Source of the DNA: Aestuariivirga sp.
Lineage (GTDB): Bacteria; Pseudomonadota; Alphaproteobacteria; Rhizobiales; Aestuariivirgaceae
DNA: 64,000 bases
Assembly: GCF_020252395.1 (NCBI RefSeq)
Contig: NZ_JADCDB010000002.1
Location: forward strand, 291,927 to 355,926
Reading direction: 5' to 3'
In this document: positions 41,093-50,454 of the stretch, one piece after another
How positions within the stretch are numbered: the first letter of the stretch is position 1
Layout of the letters: each line of letters starts with the position of its first letter
The notes under the pieces: generated by a model
What the model saw: the letters and a program-made list of their open reading frames with translations, nothing else
What the model was told of the DNA's origin: nothing
The model's database searches: none
Position numbers and translations under genes: made by a program

Positions 41093-41568
41093 TCGGGCTG
41101 TGGCTGGAAGAGATCGAGATCGGCCAGGTGGTCGACCTCGGCACGCACCACTTCACCAGGGAGGCGATCATCGCCTTCGCGACGCAATATGACCCGCAGC
41201 CCTTCCACCTGAGCGATGAGGGCGGCCGCAATGGCCCCTTCGGCGTGCTCTCGGCCAGCGGCTGGCACACGGGTGCTGCCTGGATGAAGTGTTATGTGGC
41301 AACCAACCAGAGAGCCGAGGCTGAGATTCGCGCGCAGGGCCGGGAGCCTGCGGTGCTGGGGCCGTCGCCCGGCTTCAACAACCTGCGCTGGCTGAAGCCG
41401 GTGACGCCGGGCGACACGATTTCGTGCCGCACCACGGTGACGGGCAAGCGCGAACTCAACTCGCGCCCCGGCTGGGGCTTGGTGTTTGCGATGAACGAGG
41501 GCTTCAACCAGAAGGGCGAACTGGTGTTTTCCTTCGAAGGCAAGGTGCTGACGCCGGGAAGGCCCTGA
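41089..41568 (+). CDS. MaoC-like (R)-specific hydratase, second of two
   Basis: This 159-residue hot-dog protein has the hydratase motif FATQYDPQPFHLSDEGGRNGPFGVLSASGWHT. It shares only moderate similarity with its neighbour but has the same motif positions (D-P-Q-P-F-H). The ATG overlaps the preceding stop by 4 bases. The pair could form a heterodimer, as in some two-domain eukaryotic hydratases. The physiological substrate is not indicated by the neighbours. Confidence 0.88.
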   Translation: MIGLWLEEIEIGQVVDLGTHHFTREAIIAFATQYDPQPFHLSDEGGRNGPFGVLSASGWHTGAAWMKCYVATNQRAEAEIRAQGREPAVLGPSPGFNNLRWLKPVTPGDTISCRTTVTGKRELNSRPGWGLVFAMNEGFNQKGELVFSFEGKVLTPGRP

Positions 41569-41587
41569 TGTCTTCTCCCGCCTGACA

Positions 41588-42133
41588 TCAATGCCCCTCG
41601 AAGCTCACCAGCGTGTGAACCTTTACGCCCTTGGCCTTCAGCTTCGCCGCACCGCCGAGCTCGGGCAGGTCGATCACGAAGGCGGCGGACACCACTTCGC
41701 CGCCGGATTTGCGGATCAGGTCGATCGCGGCGCCCGCCGTGCCGCCGGTGGCGATCAGGTCGTCGACCAGCAGCACGCGGTCGCCCTTCGAGATTGCATC
41801 GGCATGCATCTCGATGGTGTCGACGCCGTATTCCAGAGCATAGTCCTGCCCGATGACGCGCGAGGGCAGCTTGCCCTTCTTGCGGATGGGGATGAAGCCG
41901 CGGCCCAGATTGTGCGCCACCGCGCCGCCGAGGATGAAGCCGCGCGCCTCGATCCCCGCAACATAGTCGATCTCGCCCCTAAGGAAAGGCCAGGCCAGCT
42001 CGTCCACCGCGGCGCGGAAGCCATGCAGGTTGGAGAGCAGCGTGGTGATGTCGCGGAACATCACCCCGGGCTTGGGATAGTCCGGAATGGTGCGGATGTA
42101 GCGCTTGATGTCGAAACCGTTGCGCAGGTCCAT
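41588..42133 (-). CDS. apt: Adenine phosphoribosyltransferase
   Basis: This 181-residue purine-salvage enzyme converts adenine and PRPP to AMP. Signatures are [52 protein letters not shown] and the PRPP loop [17 protein letters not shown]. The chosen ATG (MDLRNGF) has GAGGA 10 bases upstream; an in-frame start 8 codons earlier would overlap hemF. It is the downstream gene of the hemF-apt pair on the minus strand. The adenine may come from mtnP activity. Confidence 0.94.
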   Translation of the reverse strand: MDLRNGFDIKRYIRTIPDYPKPGVMFRDITTLLSNLHGFRAAVDELAWPFLRGEIDYVAGIEARGFILGGAVAHNLGRGFIPIRKKGKLPSRVIGQDYALEYGVDTIEMHADAISKGDRVLLVDDLIATGGTAGAAIDLIRKSGGEVVSAAFVIDLPELGGAAKLKAKGVKVHTLVSFEGH

Positions 42134-42147
42134 GGGGCTGTTCTTCC

Positions 42148-42984
42148 TCAGGGCCACTTCACGACAGGCGGCATGGAGGAGAGGATCGACTCGACGTTTC
42201 CTCCCGTCTTCAGCCCGAAGATCGTGCCGCGGTCATAGAGCAGGTTGTATTCCACATAACGGCCGCGGCGGACGAGCTGCTCCTCGCGGTCATCCTCCGT
42301 ATACGGCATATTCATGTTCCGGCGAACCAGCTCCGGATAGACCTTTAGAAAGGCCAGCCCGACATCCTTGGTGAAGGCGAAATCCTTCTCCCAGCCGCCC
42401 GAGTTAAAGTGGTCATAGAAGATGCCGCCGATGCCGCGCGGCTCATTCCGGTGCGGCAGGAAGAAATACTCGTCGCACCACTTTCTAAACTTGGCGTAAT
42501 CCGCCACCTCGTGCGCGTCGCAGGCGGCCTTCATGGCGGCGTGGAAATCGGTCGAATCCGGATGGTCCTGCACCCGGCGGCGGTCCAGCACCGGGGTGAG
42601 GTCAGCCCCGCCGCCGAACCAGGTTTTGGTCGTCACGATGAAGCGGGTGTTCATGTGGACGGCCGGGACGAAGGGGTTCCGGGGGTGGACGATCAGCGAG
42701 ATGCCGGAGGCCCAGAAGCGCGGGTCCTCCTCGGCGCCGGGGATCTGCTTGCGGAACTCGGGCGAGAATTCCCCGTGCACGGTTGACGTATGGACACCCG
42801 CCTTTTCGAGCACCTTGCCGTGCAGCATGGACATCACGCCGCCGCCGCCGTCCGGCCGTTCCCAGGCCTTACGTTCGAACAAGGGGCCCCCCTCGATCTC
42901 CTCCAACGCCCGGCAAATGCGGTCCCGGAGGGTTTCGAACCAGCGGCGGGCGGCGTCCTGGCGGGCGGAGAGGGTGTCGGTCAT
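42148..42984 (-). CDS. hemF: Oxygen-dependent coproporphyrinogen III oxidase
   Basis: This 278-residue haem biosynthesis enzyme decarboxylates coproporphyrinogen III with oxygen. Strong motifs are [67 protein letters not shown] and [22 protein letters not shown]. The C-terminal [20 protein letters not shown] is also diagnostic. The start [10 protein letters not shown] has AGGA 7 bases upstream; an alternative lies 5 codons earlier. Confidence 0.96.
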   Translation of the reverse strand: MTDTLSARQDAARRWFETLRDRICRALEEIEGGPLFERKAWERPDGGGGVMSMLHGKVLEKAGVHTSTVHGEFSPEFRKQIPGAEEDPRFWASGISLIVHPRNPFVPAVHMNTRFIVTTKTWFGGGADLTPVLDRRRVQDHPDSTDFHAAMKAACDAHEVADYAKFRKWCDEYFFLPHRNEPRGIGGIFYDHFNSGGWEKDFAFTKDVGLAFLKVYPELVRRNMNMPYTEDDREEQLVRRGRYVEYNLLYDRGTIFGLKTGGNVESILSSMPPVVKWP

Positions 42985-43169
42985 CTTCGATTCCTGCATT
43001 TGCCCCGCAAGCTTAGCACCTGCAGCGGCGGGCTGAACAGCGCAGGCGAGGAACCGGTGGAAGGAGCGTATTGATAACTTTTAGGTGAATGTTGTTGCGT
43101 TCAGCTTGGTGGCTATGTTATCCTAAGGAGAATGTAATGATGAGATAATCATTGTTGGGGGATAGTTTG

Positions 43170-44873
43170 ATGAAGCGGAACAGTCAGAAAAAGCGGAACA
43201 GGCAGAGCGAGAAAGGAGCAGTCGCAGTTTTGACCGCGGCATTGCTCATGGGCGCTGTGATGGCGACTGCCGCGGCGGTGGACATCGGCAAGGCCATGTA
43301 TGTGCGCAGCAACCTGCAGAAGGCGGTGGATTCCGCGGTAAAGGCCGCGGCTGTCGATTCCATCGTCGAGACAACCGGCGTAACCGATGAACAGATTACC
43401 GAACAGCTGCGAAAGACAGCGAAAGCCTATATCAGCGCCAACGCCCTTTCCCCATCGACCAGCGGTTACGGACTGGTGGATTACGACCTGAATAAGGCCA
43501 GTGATTTCTCCGCCGTTTACACCCCGGCCGATCCGAACAATGCGAATGTAGGTGACGAGGATACCGTCTCCGTCACCCTCAAGGGCTCGGTGCCGGTGAC
43601 GTTTTACAAGATGTTCGCCTCCGCAATTCCAGTTACTGTCACCAGCACCGCCAAGCGCCCGCGCCCGTCGCCGGTCGAACTTGTGATCGCATTGGACGCG
43701 ACTTCGTCCATGGGCGACCCGCTCACTACAAATCCACCCGTCACCAAGTTGGCCGCTCTGAAGACTGCCGCCAAGAATTTGGTTGACCAGTTGATGAAGT
43801 GGGATAACGTCAAGATTGGTCTTGTCCCTTTCTCCGGCTTCATCAGGATCAACAGTTCGACATCCTCCTATTTCAACGCCACGAGCCAGACTTCTCTTCA
43901 GAAGTGGCTGACCTTCACCCCAAGGACCCCATACTCCCAAAAAACCATAACCGTAACGGAAAATCAATGTCAAGGTTGGACGGCAACTAACTGCAAGACC
44001 GTCACAACCACCACTTGGTGCTATAAGGACGGCATCCCTTATTCTTGCACCCACACTTCTACCCAGTGCACCAATGTCTGCACGGGGGGGTGGAAGCAAG
44101 TGACCTACACCAAGGTGATTACCACCAATCCAGAAACTTGGTATGGTTGTTTGTGGTACCGCCAGCCGCCGGAGAGCACCACGATCGTCAACACCGTGGC
44201 GAAGCCGTATTATGGCATGTGGAACAACAATAATTGCGGAACGGCCGTTACCGATCTCGTTTCCTCGACGGACACCTTCACCGTTAACAATCAACAGGTG
44301 AAAGCGCCAGATTGGCTGAAGGCGAGGATCGACGCGCTGGCGTTGCATACGTCCGGGTTGACCTACATTCCCGCCGGCTTGGTCTGGGCTTGGAACATGC
44401 TCACCACGGAAACCACGACGCCCGGTGGCACTGTGATCGATAACGACTATCCGCTGAACTCGGGTTTTACGTCCGCGCAGGTCAAACTCAGAGATGTTCG
44501 AAAATCGCTGGTGCTGATTACCGATGGCGAGAACACCGGCTTTCCCGTAAAGGCTAACAACCTTTTCGACAGCATGGATATGATATGGAAAATGTCCTAC
44601 ACGCCTGCCCAGCGGCAAGCTAATCTCAAACGGTCCGAAGATGACACGAAGGCGGTTTGCGCAAACGTCAAAAACAGCAAGATCGCAATCTATGTGGTCG
44701 CTCTGCAGGTGGATCCGACCAGCAGTTACTACGCCTTGTTGCGGGATAATTGCGCCAGCGGCTCAGTGGCAAACAAGTCTGACTTCTTTTTCGACGTGAC
44801 GACTGCCGCAGACTTGAATAACGCTTTCAAGAAGATCGGGGCCGCCCAGGCTTACAATACCATCACGAAGTAG
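43170..44873 (+). CDS. TadG-type VWA-domain pilus-associated protein with Cys/Thr-rich insert
   Basis: This 567-residue protein opens with a basic stretch and a TadE/TadG-like anchor (EKGAVAVLTAALLMGAVMATAAAVDIGKAMYVRSNLQKAVDSAVKAAA). A VWA domain begins at about residue 170 with LVIALDATSSMGDP (MIDAS-like D-x-T-S-S) and continues with SLVLITDGENTGFP towards the C-terminus. Between these, at about 265-365, is a Thr/Cys-rich stretch with eight Cys. GGGGGA precedes the ATG. The gene is noticeably more A+T-rich than its neighbours and stands alone, without other tad genes. Confidence 0.8.
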   Translation: MKRNSQKKRNRQSEKGAVAVLTAALLMGAVMATAAAVDIGKAMYVRSNLQKAVDSAVKAAAVDSIVETTGVTDEQITEQLRKTAKAYISANALSPSTSGYGLVDYDLNKASDFSAVYTPADPNNANVGDEDTVSVTLKGSVPVTFYKMFASAIPVTVTSTAKRPRPSPVELVIALDATSSMGDPLTTNPPVTKLAALKTAAKNLVDQLMKWDNVKIGLVPFSGFIRINSSTSSYFNATSQTSLQKWLTFTPRTPYSQKTITVTENQCQGWTATNCKTVTTTTWCYKDGIPYSCTHTSTQCTNVCTGGWKQVTYTKVITTNPETWYGCLWYRQPPESTTIVNTVAKPYYGMWNNNNCGTAVTDLVSSTDTFTVNNQQVKAPDWLKARIDALALHTSGLTYIPAGLVWAWNMLTTETTTPGGTVIDNDYPLNSGFTSAQVKLRDVRKSLVLITDGENTGFPVKANNLFDSMDMIWKMSYTPAQRQANLKRSEDDTKAVCANVKNSKIAIYVVALQVDPTSSYYALLRDNCASGSVANKSDFFFDVTTAADLNNAFKKIGAAQAYNTITK

Positions 44874-44953
44874 CAACTAACGGCGCCTCGCCCGTGCTGA
44901 TGGCATAGGCGGGCGCAGCGTTGAGCGAGCGCAGTCCTCACCGCATGGGGACG

Positions 44954-44981
44954 ATCACCCGGGCCTCAACACCCGGGTGAT
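44954..44981. terminator. Stem-loop after the VWA gene, likely terminator
   Basis: ATCACCCGGG, 8-base loop, CCCGGGTGAT: a perfect 10-bp stem about 80 bases after the VWA gene stop. It lacks a strong T-run (only TATGTTT follows), so termination efficiency is uncertain. Confidence 0.5.
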
Positions 44982-45483
44982 TATGTTTACCAATACTAGG
45001 CTCTCGCGTCCTGTCGGGATAAGATCGTGCGTTCTGAATGCGAAGCCGCAGACGGGAAAGCTTGCCGTGGTGGTCATCAGAAAGCTTCGCCGTCGCGCGC
45101 TGGCGCGACGGCAGTCCCCTGAAGACGCATCCGTCACCAGGGCCGCCTTGTCGAGGTATTCCATGCCGGCCCGGCGGAACCGTGGATCGCTCAGCACGAC
45201 GCCGGCGGACCCGATGATGCGGCAGGTTAGGCCGAAATCGGCGCACATCCCTCAGGATGGTTGCGGCATTGAGGCGATGTCCGGCTGTTGGAGCGCGATT
45301 TCGGGCGTTTTACGTCCAGTTCCGGGGCCTTGCGTGCGCCCTGCATTGCCTGCCGACTGCGACACTTGATGGCTAGACTTATTTTTGGCGCAATGCCAAA
45401 AGGTCGCGGGTTTGAGCGCCGGGGAATGCCGTGCCGTATATCTCTCTGTACGGTCCGGCGCGGCAACAAAAGGAAGAAGAGAC
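44982..45483. other. Long stretch without a supported gene; possible decayed gene on the minus strand
   Basis: About 500 bases between the VWA terminator and petA. On the minus strand, a frame at 44955-45248 reads GLTCRIIGSAGVVLSDPRFRRAGMEYLDKAALVTDASSGD and looks partly protein-like, but has no credible ribosome site and no recognised family. I regard it as a decayed gene or chance. The last 100 bases should hold the petA promoter. Confidence 0.4.
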
Positions 45484-46071
45484 GTGTCCACAGCGGAACA
45501 TGCGGAAACCAACCGGCGCGATTTTCTTTATATCGCCACCGGATCGGTGGCGGCCGTCGGCGCAGCGCTGGCGGTTTGGCCATTCATCAACCAGATGAAC
45601 CCCGACGCCTCGGTGCTGGCGCTGGCATCGGTCGAGGTCGATCTCGCCCCCATCGCCGAAGGCCAGGAAATCACCATCAAATGGCGCGGCAACCCGGTGT
45701 TCATCCGCCACCGGCTGCCCGCCGAAATCGAGGCCGCCGGCAAGGTGGCCGTGAGCGACCTCAAGGACCCGCTGGCCCGCAACGCCAACCTTCCCGATGG
45801 CGACCCCGCGACCGGCGCCAACCGCGTGGTGGGCGGCAAGGAACAGTATCTCGTGATGATGGGCGTGTGCACCCACCTGGGCTGCGTGCCGATCGGCAAC
45901 GAGGGCGAGTATGCGGTGGTGGAGGGCAATGTGAAGCACGGCGGCTGGTTCTGCCCCTGCCACGGCTCCAATTATGACACCGCCGGCCGCATCCGCAAAG
46001 GCCCGGCGCCCGAGAACCTGCACATTCCGCAATATGCCTATCTCTCCGACACCAAGATCCGCATCGGCTAA
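45484..46071 (+). CDS. petA: Ubiquinol-cytochrome c reductase Rieske iron-sulfur subunit
   Basis: The start is a GTG with AAGGAAGAAGAG upstream, giving 195 residues (VSTAEHAETNRRDFLYIATGSVAAVGAALAVWPFINQ). The N-terminus is a twin-arginine membrane anchor (NRRDFLY). The 2Fe-2S ligands lie in CTHLGCVP and CPCHGSNYD. This subunit carries electrons from ubiquinol to cytochrome c1. It starts the petABC operon, with 15 bases to petB. No ATG gives a better start. Confidence 0.95.
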   Translation: MSTAEHAETNRRDFLYIATGSVAAVGAALAVWPFINQMNPDASVLALASVEVDLAPIAEGQEITIKWRGNPVFIRHRLPAEIEAAGKVAVSDLKDPLARNANLPDGDPATGANRVVGGKEQYLVMMGVCTHLGCVPIGNEGEYAVVEGNVKHGGWFCPCHGSNYDTAGRIRKGPAPENLHIPQYAYLSDTKIRIG

Positions 46072-46086
46072 GAAGGACCAACCTCA

Positions 46087-47388
46087 ATGAGCGGACACGC
46101 ATCGAATTACCAGCCCAAGTCGGCCTTCGGCAAGTGGTTCCACGAGCGCCTTCCCATCATGGACATGGTGCAGGGCCAGGCGCTGGATTTCCCCACCCCG
46201 AAGAACCTGAACTACTTCTGGACCTTCGGCGGCATTCTGGCCGTCATGCTGGTCATCCAGATCGTCACCGGCGTGGTGCTCGTCATGCACTACACGCCGC
46301 ATGTCGACATGGCCTTCAACTCCGTCGAGCACATCATGCGGGACGTGAACTCGGGCTGGCTCTTGCGTTACATGCACGCCAATGGCGCGTCGATGTTCTT
46401 CATCGCCGTGTACATCCATATGTTCCGCGGCATGTATTACGGCTCCTACAAGGCGCCGCGCGAAGTACTGTGGATGATCGGCGTGCTGATCTATCTCGTG
46501 ATGATGGCCACCGCCTTCATGGGCTATGTGCTGCCCTGGGGCCAGATGTCGTTCTGGGGCGCCAAGGTCATCACCAATTTGTTCTCGGCAATTCCCTTCG
46601 TCGGCGACTCGCTCACCACCATGCTGTGGGGCGGCTACTCGGTGGACAATCCGACGCTGAACCGCTTCTTCTCGCTGCACTACCTGCTGCCCTTCGTGAT
46701 CGCCGGTCTCGTTGTCCTGCACATCTGGGCGCTGCATGTGGTCGGCAACAACAATCCGACCGGCGTGTCGGTGAAGAGCCCGCAGGATACGGTCCCCTTC
46801 AGCCCCTATTACACGGTGAAGGACGCCTTCGCGATCGTCATCTTCCTGATGTTCTACGCGGCCTGGGTCTTCTTCGCGCCGAACTACCTCGGCCACGCCA
46901 TAAACTACCAGGAAGCGAACCCGCTGGTGACGCCCGCGCATATCGTGCCGGAGTGGTATTATCTGCCGTTCTACGCGATCCTGCGCGCCATCCCCGACAA
47001 GCTCGGCGGAGTCATCGCCATGTTCGGCTCGATCCTCATCCTGTTCGCGCTTCCGTGGCTCGACACCTCGAAGGTGCGCTCGGGCAATTACCGGCCGATC
47101 TTCAAGCAGTTCTTCTGGCTGTTCGTGCTCAACTGCATCATCCTGGGCTTCGCCGGCTCGGGCGCGCCGGACAATTACTTCCTGAGCCACGAGGCGGCCC
47201 CGCCGGATCAGTGGGCGCTGACCTACAAGCTGGTGGGCCAGATATCCACGGCCTACTACTTTGCGCACTTCCTCGTGATCCTGCCGCTGCTCGGCCTGCT
47301 CGAGACGCCCAAACCGCTGCCCGCGTCAATCTCCGACGCGGTGCTCGCGAAGAACCATCCGTCCACGGTTGCCGTGCCTGCCGAGTGA
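46087..47388 (+). CDS. petB: Cytochrome b of the bc1 complex
   Basis: This 433-residue membrane subunit has eight helices and two haems. Key sequences are [80 protein letters not shown], the PEWY motif in [22 protein letters not shown], and the helix pair with [24 protein letters not shown]. Length and motifs are normal. It is placed between petA and petC. Confidence 0.97.
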   Translation: MSGHASNYQPKSAFGKWFHERLPIMDMVQGQALDFPTPKNLNYFWTFGGILAVMLVIQIVTGVVLVMHYTPHVDMAFNSVEHIMRDVNSGWLLRYMHANGASMFFIAVYIHMFRGMYYGSYKAPREVLWMIGVLIYLVMMATAFMGYVLPWGQMSFWGAKVITNLFSAIPFVGDSLTTMLWGGYSVDNPTLNRFFSLHYLLPFVIAGLVVLHIWALHVVGNNNPTGVSVKSPQDTVPFSPYYTVKDAFAIVIFLMFYAAWVFFAPNYLGHAINYQEANPLVTPAHIVPEWYYLPFYAILRAIPDKLGGVIAMFGSILILFALPWLDTSKVRSGNYRPIFKQFFWLFVLNCIILGFAGSGAPDNYFLSHEAAPPDQWALTYKLVGQISTAYYFAHFLVILPLLGLLETPKPLPASISDAVLAKNHPSTVAVPAE

Positions 47389-47404
47389 TCTGGGGGAAAT
47401 GACA

Positions 47405-48235
47405 ATGACCTTACTCAAGACACTCGCCATTGCGGCGGCGGGCCTCGTGCTGTCGCTGGGCGCGGCACAGGCCGCCGAAGGCCAGAAGACCGCCAAGGAC
47501 ATCAGCTTCAGCTTCGAATGGCCCTTTGGCCACTTCGACCGCGCGCAGCTGCAGCGGGGCTACAAGGTTTACAAGGAAGTCTGCGCCAATTGCCACGCCA
47601 TGCACCAGATGAGCTTCCGCAACCTGTCCCAGCCGGGCGGGCCAGAGTTCTCGGATGAGCAGGTGAAGGCGCTCGCTGCCAGCTTCCAGGTGCAGGATGG
47701 CCCGAACAATGACGGCGAGATGTTCGAGCGCCCGGGCCTGCCGTCCGACCGCTTCCCCTCGCCCTTCCCCAACGAACAGGCGGCGCGCGCGGCCAATGGC
47801 GGCGCCTATCCGCCGGACCTGTCGCTCATCACCAAGTCGCGCCCCGGCTGGTACGGCACCATCAACCAGCTGATCAACGGCATCGGCGGCCCGCAGTATG
47901 TCTATTCGGTGCTCACCGGCTACACGCCGGATGACCAGCTGACGGAGGAGCTCAAGAAGGAGCAGCCCGAGGGCAAGTATCACAACCCTTACTTTGCCAA
48001 TGGCCCATGGATCGGCATGGCGCCGCCCCTGTCGGACGACCAGGTGACCTTCGACGACGGCACACCCAGCACGGTCGACCAGATGTCGCGCGACGTATCC
48101 GCCTTCCTTGCCTGGGCGGCGGAACCGAAGATGGAGGAGAGGAAGCGCACCGGATTCATGGTCCTGATCTTCCTTGGCGTGCTCGCTCTGCTGCTGTATC
48201 TCAGCATGAAGAAGGTGTGGGCGAAGGTCCACTGA
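47405..48235 (+). CDS. petC: Cytochrome c1 of the bc1 complex
   Basis: This 276-residue protein has a cleaved signal sequence (MTLLKTLAIAAAGLVLSLGAAQA-AEG). Haem is attached at CANCH in VYKEVCANCHAMHQMSFRNLSQPGG. The family sequence NEQAARAANGGAYPPDLSLITKSRPGWYGTINQLINGIGGPQYVYSVLTGY follows, and a C-terminal membrane anchor (FMVLIFLGVLALLLYLSMKKVWAKVH) ends the chain. I chose the second ATG (7 bases after GGGGGA) over one two codons upstream that lies too close to the ribosome site. Confidence 0.96.
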   Translation: MTLLKTLAIAAAGLVLSLGAAQAAEGQKTAKDISFSFEWPFGHFDRAQLQRGYKVYKEVCANCHAMHQMSFRNLSQPGGPEFSDEQVKALAASFQVQDGPNNDGEMFERPGLPSDRFPSPFPNEQAARAANGGAYPPDLSLITKSRPGWYGTINQLINGIGGPQYVYSVLTGYTPDDQLTEELKKEQPEGKYHNPYFANGPWIGMAPPLSDDQVTFDDGTPSTVDQMSRDVSAFLAWAAEPKMEERKRTGFMVLIFLGVLALLLYLSMKKVWAKVH

Positions 48236-48253
48236 TCTTCCGGACGAATGGTG

Positions 48254-48289
48254 AAAGGCCCGGGCGCGCGTCCCGGGCCTTTTCGTTTT
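48254..48289 (+). terminator. Rho-independent terminator of petABC
   Basis: AAAGGCCCGGG, short loop, CCCGGGCCTTT and a TTTCGTTTT tail: an 11-bp stem just 19 bases after the petC stop. Confidence 0.9.
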
Positions 48290-48331
48290 GGCCGGTCTGG
48301 GGCATCCTCTGCCAGTCAGGAGGAGCGGTTC

Positions 48332-49207
48332 ATGGCGGCATCGGTTCTGGGCATCATCGGCGGTTCGGGCATCTATGACCTCCCCATGGACGACGCCCGC
48401 TGGGAGACAATCGCCTCGCCCTGGGGCGAGCCGTCGGACGCTGTGCGCCGTGGCGAGATCGACGGATTGCCCGTGGTCTTCCTGCCGCGCCATGGCCGGG
48501 GGCACGTCTATTCGCCGTCCTCCATTAACTACCGCGCCAACATCGACATCATGAAGCGGGCAGGGGTGACGGACCTCTATTCGCTCTCTGCCGTGGGCTC
48601 GCTCGACATCGGCCTGCCGCCGGGCACCTTCGTGCTTGTCGACCAGTTCATCGACCGCACCTTTGCGCGCGAGAAGAGCTTCTTCGGCACCGGCTGCGTG
48701 GGCCACGTGCCCTTCTCGCACCCGGTTTCGCCGGTGCTGCAGGACATTGCCGAGGCGGCTCTGAAGGCCGAGGGCATCGCTCATGCGCGCGGCGGCGTCT
48801 ACATCGTGATGGAGGGGCCACAGTTCTCTACGCTGGCCGAGTCGCAGCTCTACCGCAACTGGGGCGCCAGCGTGATCGGCATGACCAACATGCCGGAGGC
48901 GAAGCTCGCGCGCGAGGCGGAAATCAGCTACTGCACCGTCGCCATGGTCACCGATTACGACTGCTGGCACGAGGAGCACGGCGCGGTGGATGTCGCCAAG
49001 GTGATCGAGGTGCTGAAGGCCAATTCCGGCAATGCCACGCGCCTGATGGCGCGCATTGCGAAGGAGTTCCCGCGCCAGCATCCGCCATGCCCGGCAGGCT
49101 CCGACCGCGCGCTGGACTTCGCCGTCATGACGGCGCCCGGGAAGCGCGATCCGCGGCTCCTCGCGAAGCTCGATGCCGTTGCCGGCCGCGTGCTGAAAGG
49201 CGCTTAA
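48332..49207 (+). CDS. mtnP: S-methyl-5'-thioadenosine phosphorylase
   Basis: This 291-residue enzyme cleaves methylthioadenosine from polyamine synthesis to adenine and methylthioribose phosphate. Signatures are LGIIGGSGIYDLP, VVFLPRHGRGHVYSPSSINYRANI, LYSLSAVGSLDIGLPPGTFVLVDQFIDRT, and VYIVMEGPQFSTLAES(Q)LYRNWGASVIGMTNMPEAKLAREAEI. AGGAGG lies 6 bases before the ATG. A longer frame reaches into the petC terminator and is rejected. Confidence 0.95.
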   Translation: MAASVLGIIGGSGIYDLPMDDARWETIASPWGEPSDAVRRGEIDGLPVVFLPRHGRGHVYSPSSINYRANIDIMKRAGVTDLYSLSAVGSLDIGLPPGTFVLVDQFIDRTFAREKSFFGTGCVGHVPFSHPVSPVLQDIAEAALKAEGIAHARGGVYIVMEGPQFSTLAESQLYRNWGASVIGMTNMPEAKLAREAEISYCTVAMVTDYDCWHEEHGAVDVAKVIEVLKANSGNATRLMARIAKEFPRQHPPCPAGSDRALDFAVMTAPGKRDPRLLAKLDAVAGRVLKGA

Positions 49208-49220
49208 GGGCGCCGGGCGG

Positions 49221-49820
49221 TCAGTCGCCGCGCATGACGCGTTGCATGAAGGGCTGCGCCAGGAGCTCGCCGCGCTGCTCCCGGTCGAAATTCGTTTGCA
49301 GCCTGTCGCACTTTGCCTGCATGTTGCGCCACAGCTTCTCTGTCTTGCGGGCCGTGGACTTGCAGTTGGGCGCCTTGATGGACATCACCGCGTGGTCCAG
49401 TTCCGCCGCGCAACCAAGCCACAGATCGATATGCTGCAATTCATGGGCCTTGAGGAAGACGGAGAACTGCTGCCACAAGGCGCGGTCCTTCGGACGCAGG
49501 GCCTGCAGCTTCGAGGGCCGCGGGAGCTGCACCACGAAACGGAAACTGAGGCGATGCTCGGTGACCCGGCAGGTGGACCCATCCTGGAGCATGCTGTAGC
49601 TCTGCACGCCGCGCACCGACGTGGCGGCGATCGCCTTCACGGCCGCGACCGTCGGCCCCCGGGCCAGGATAGAGCGGTAGATTTCGGCGGGTGTGCGGCC
49701 GTTCACGGCATAGGTGGTGAATTCCGTGCTGTGCCGGGTGCCGGCAGCCGCAGGAGAAGGGGCGGCTGCCAGAACGCCCGCAGCCGCGGCACAAAGGGCA
49801 AGAGAACGAATCATTTCCAC
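49221..49820 (-). CDS. DUF922 secreted Zn-protease-like protein
   Basis: This 199-residue protein has a signal peptide (MEMIRSLALCAAAAGVLAAAPSPAAA). The DUF922 domain contains the family sequence STEFTTYAVNGRTPAEIYRSILARGP and the metalloprotease motif H-E-L-Q-H in FLKAHELQHIDLW (HExxH). Further Cys residues are present (STCRVTE, LGCAAE, PNCKST, AKCDRL). It should act in the periplasm. The substrate is unknown, and nearby genes give no hint. A second ATG two codons on is possible. Confidence 0.85.
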   Translation of the reverse strand: MEMIRSLALCAAAAGVLAAAPSPAAAGTRHSTEFTTYAVNGRTPAEIYRSILARGPTVAAVKAIAATSVRGVQSYSMLQDGSTCRVTEHRLSFRFVVQLPRPSKLQALRPKDRALWQQFSVFLKAHELQHIDLWLGCAAELDHAVMSIKAPNCKSTARKTEKLWRNMQAKCDRLQTNFDREQRGELLAQPFMQRVMRGD

Positions 49821-50072
49821 GTCTTAGACCATAAGTGGTAGCCCCGCCTGCCGCGAGGGGCCCTCTTGCGGATAACGCATAGGTGGCTCATAATCAAATC
49901 TGTCCGGGCGGCAAGTCCGGATGTCGGCTATGCGGTTCAACTGATCAAGACCCGTATCCCCGTTCCGGGGAAAGTGCCTTTCCGTTGTTGCGCGGCTGAG
50001 GCCAGTCCGGCGCCGCCTCGCAGGCGGCGGCGGCCGGCGTCAAGAAAAGACTGGATGAGGGACGCTGTTTCG

Positions 50073-50285
50073 ATGCGCCAGAACGGCACTGTCAAGTTTT
50101 TCAACCAAGCGAAGGGCTACGGGTTTATTTCGCCGGAGGGCGGCGGCAAGGATGTGTTCGTGCATATCACGGCCGTGCAGCGCTCCGGCATCCCCGAACT
50201 CTCGGAAAACATGAAGATCAGCTTCGAGGTTCAGCCGGACAAGAAGGGCCGCGGCCCCCAGGCCGTGAACCTGCAGATCGACTGA
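50073..50285 (+). CDS. Cold-shock-domain protein
   Basis: This 70-residue CspA-type protein has RNP-1 as KGYGFISP and RNP-2 as VFVHI in NGTVKFFNQAKGYGFISPEGGGKDVFVHITAVQRSG. It binds single-stranded RNA or DNA. An earlier in-frame ATG 6 codons upstream (MRDAVS) is also usable. It has an upstream region of about 250 bases without a gene, where a cold-responsive 5' leader could lie. I could not identify its structure. Confidence 0.93.
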   Translation: MRQNGTVKFFNQAKGYGFISPEGGGKDVFVHITAVQRSGIPELSENMKISFEVQPDKKGRGPQAVNLQID

Positions 50286-50454
50286 TGTTCGGCCGGGCCC
50301 CGGCAGGGCCTGGCAGCACGGCTGCGCCGCCGCCCCGGCGCGTGCCAGCAATGCGATCGGGTCTCATGTCCGAGTCTCGACATTGGGGCGATTTTCCGTC
50401 AATCCGCTTCATCGCCCGGGTCCGAGGACGCCCCCGGGGCAACGGGGTTCTGCA

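Noticed and set aside
44977..45369. A 130-codon plus-strand frame before petA
   Set aside because: Arg/Ser-rich composition of a shadow frame and it begins inside a terminator-like stem-loop.
47411..49081. A 556-codon minus-strand frame
   Set aside because: Antisense to petC and mtnP, both with firm motifs, and it reads through the petABC terminator.
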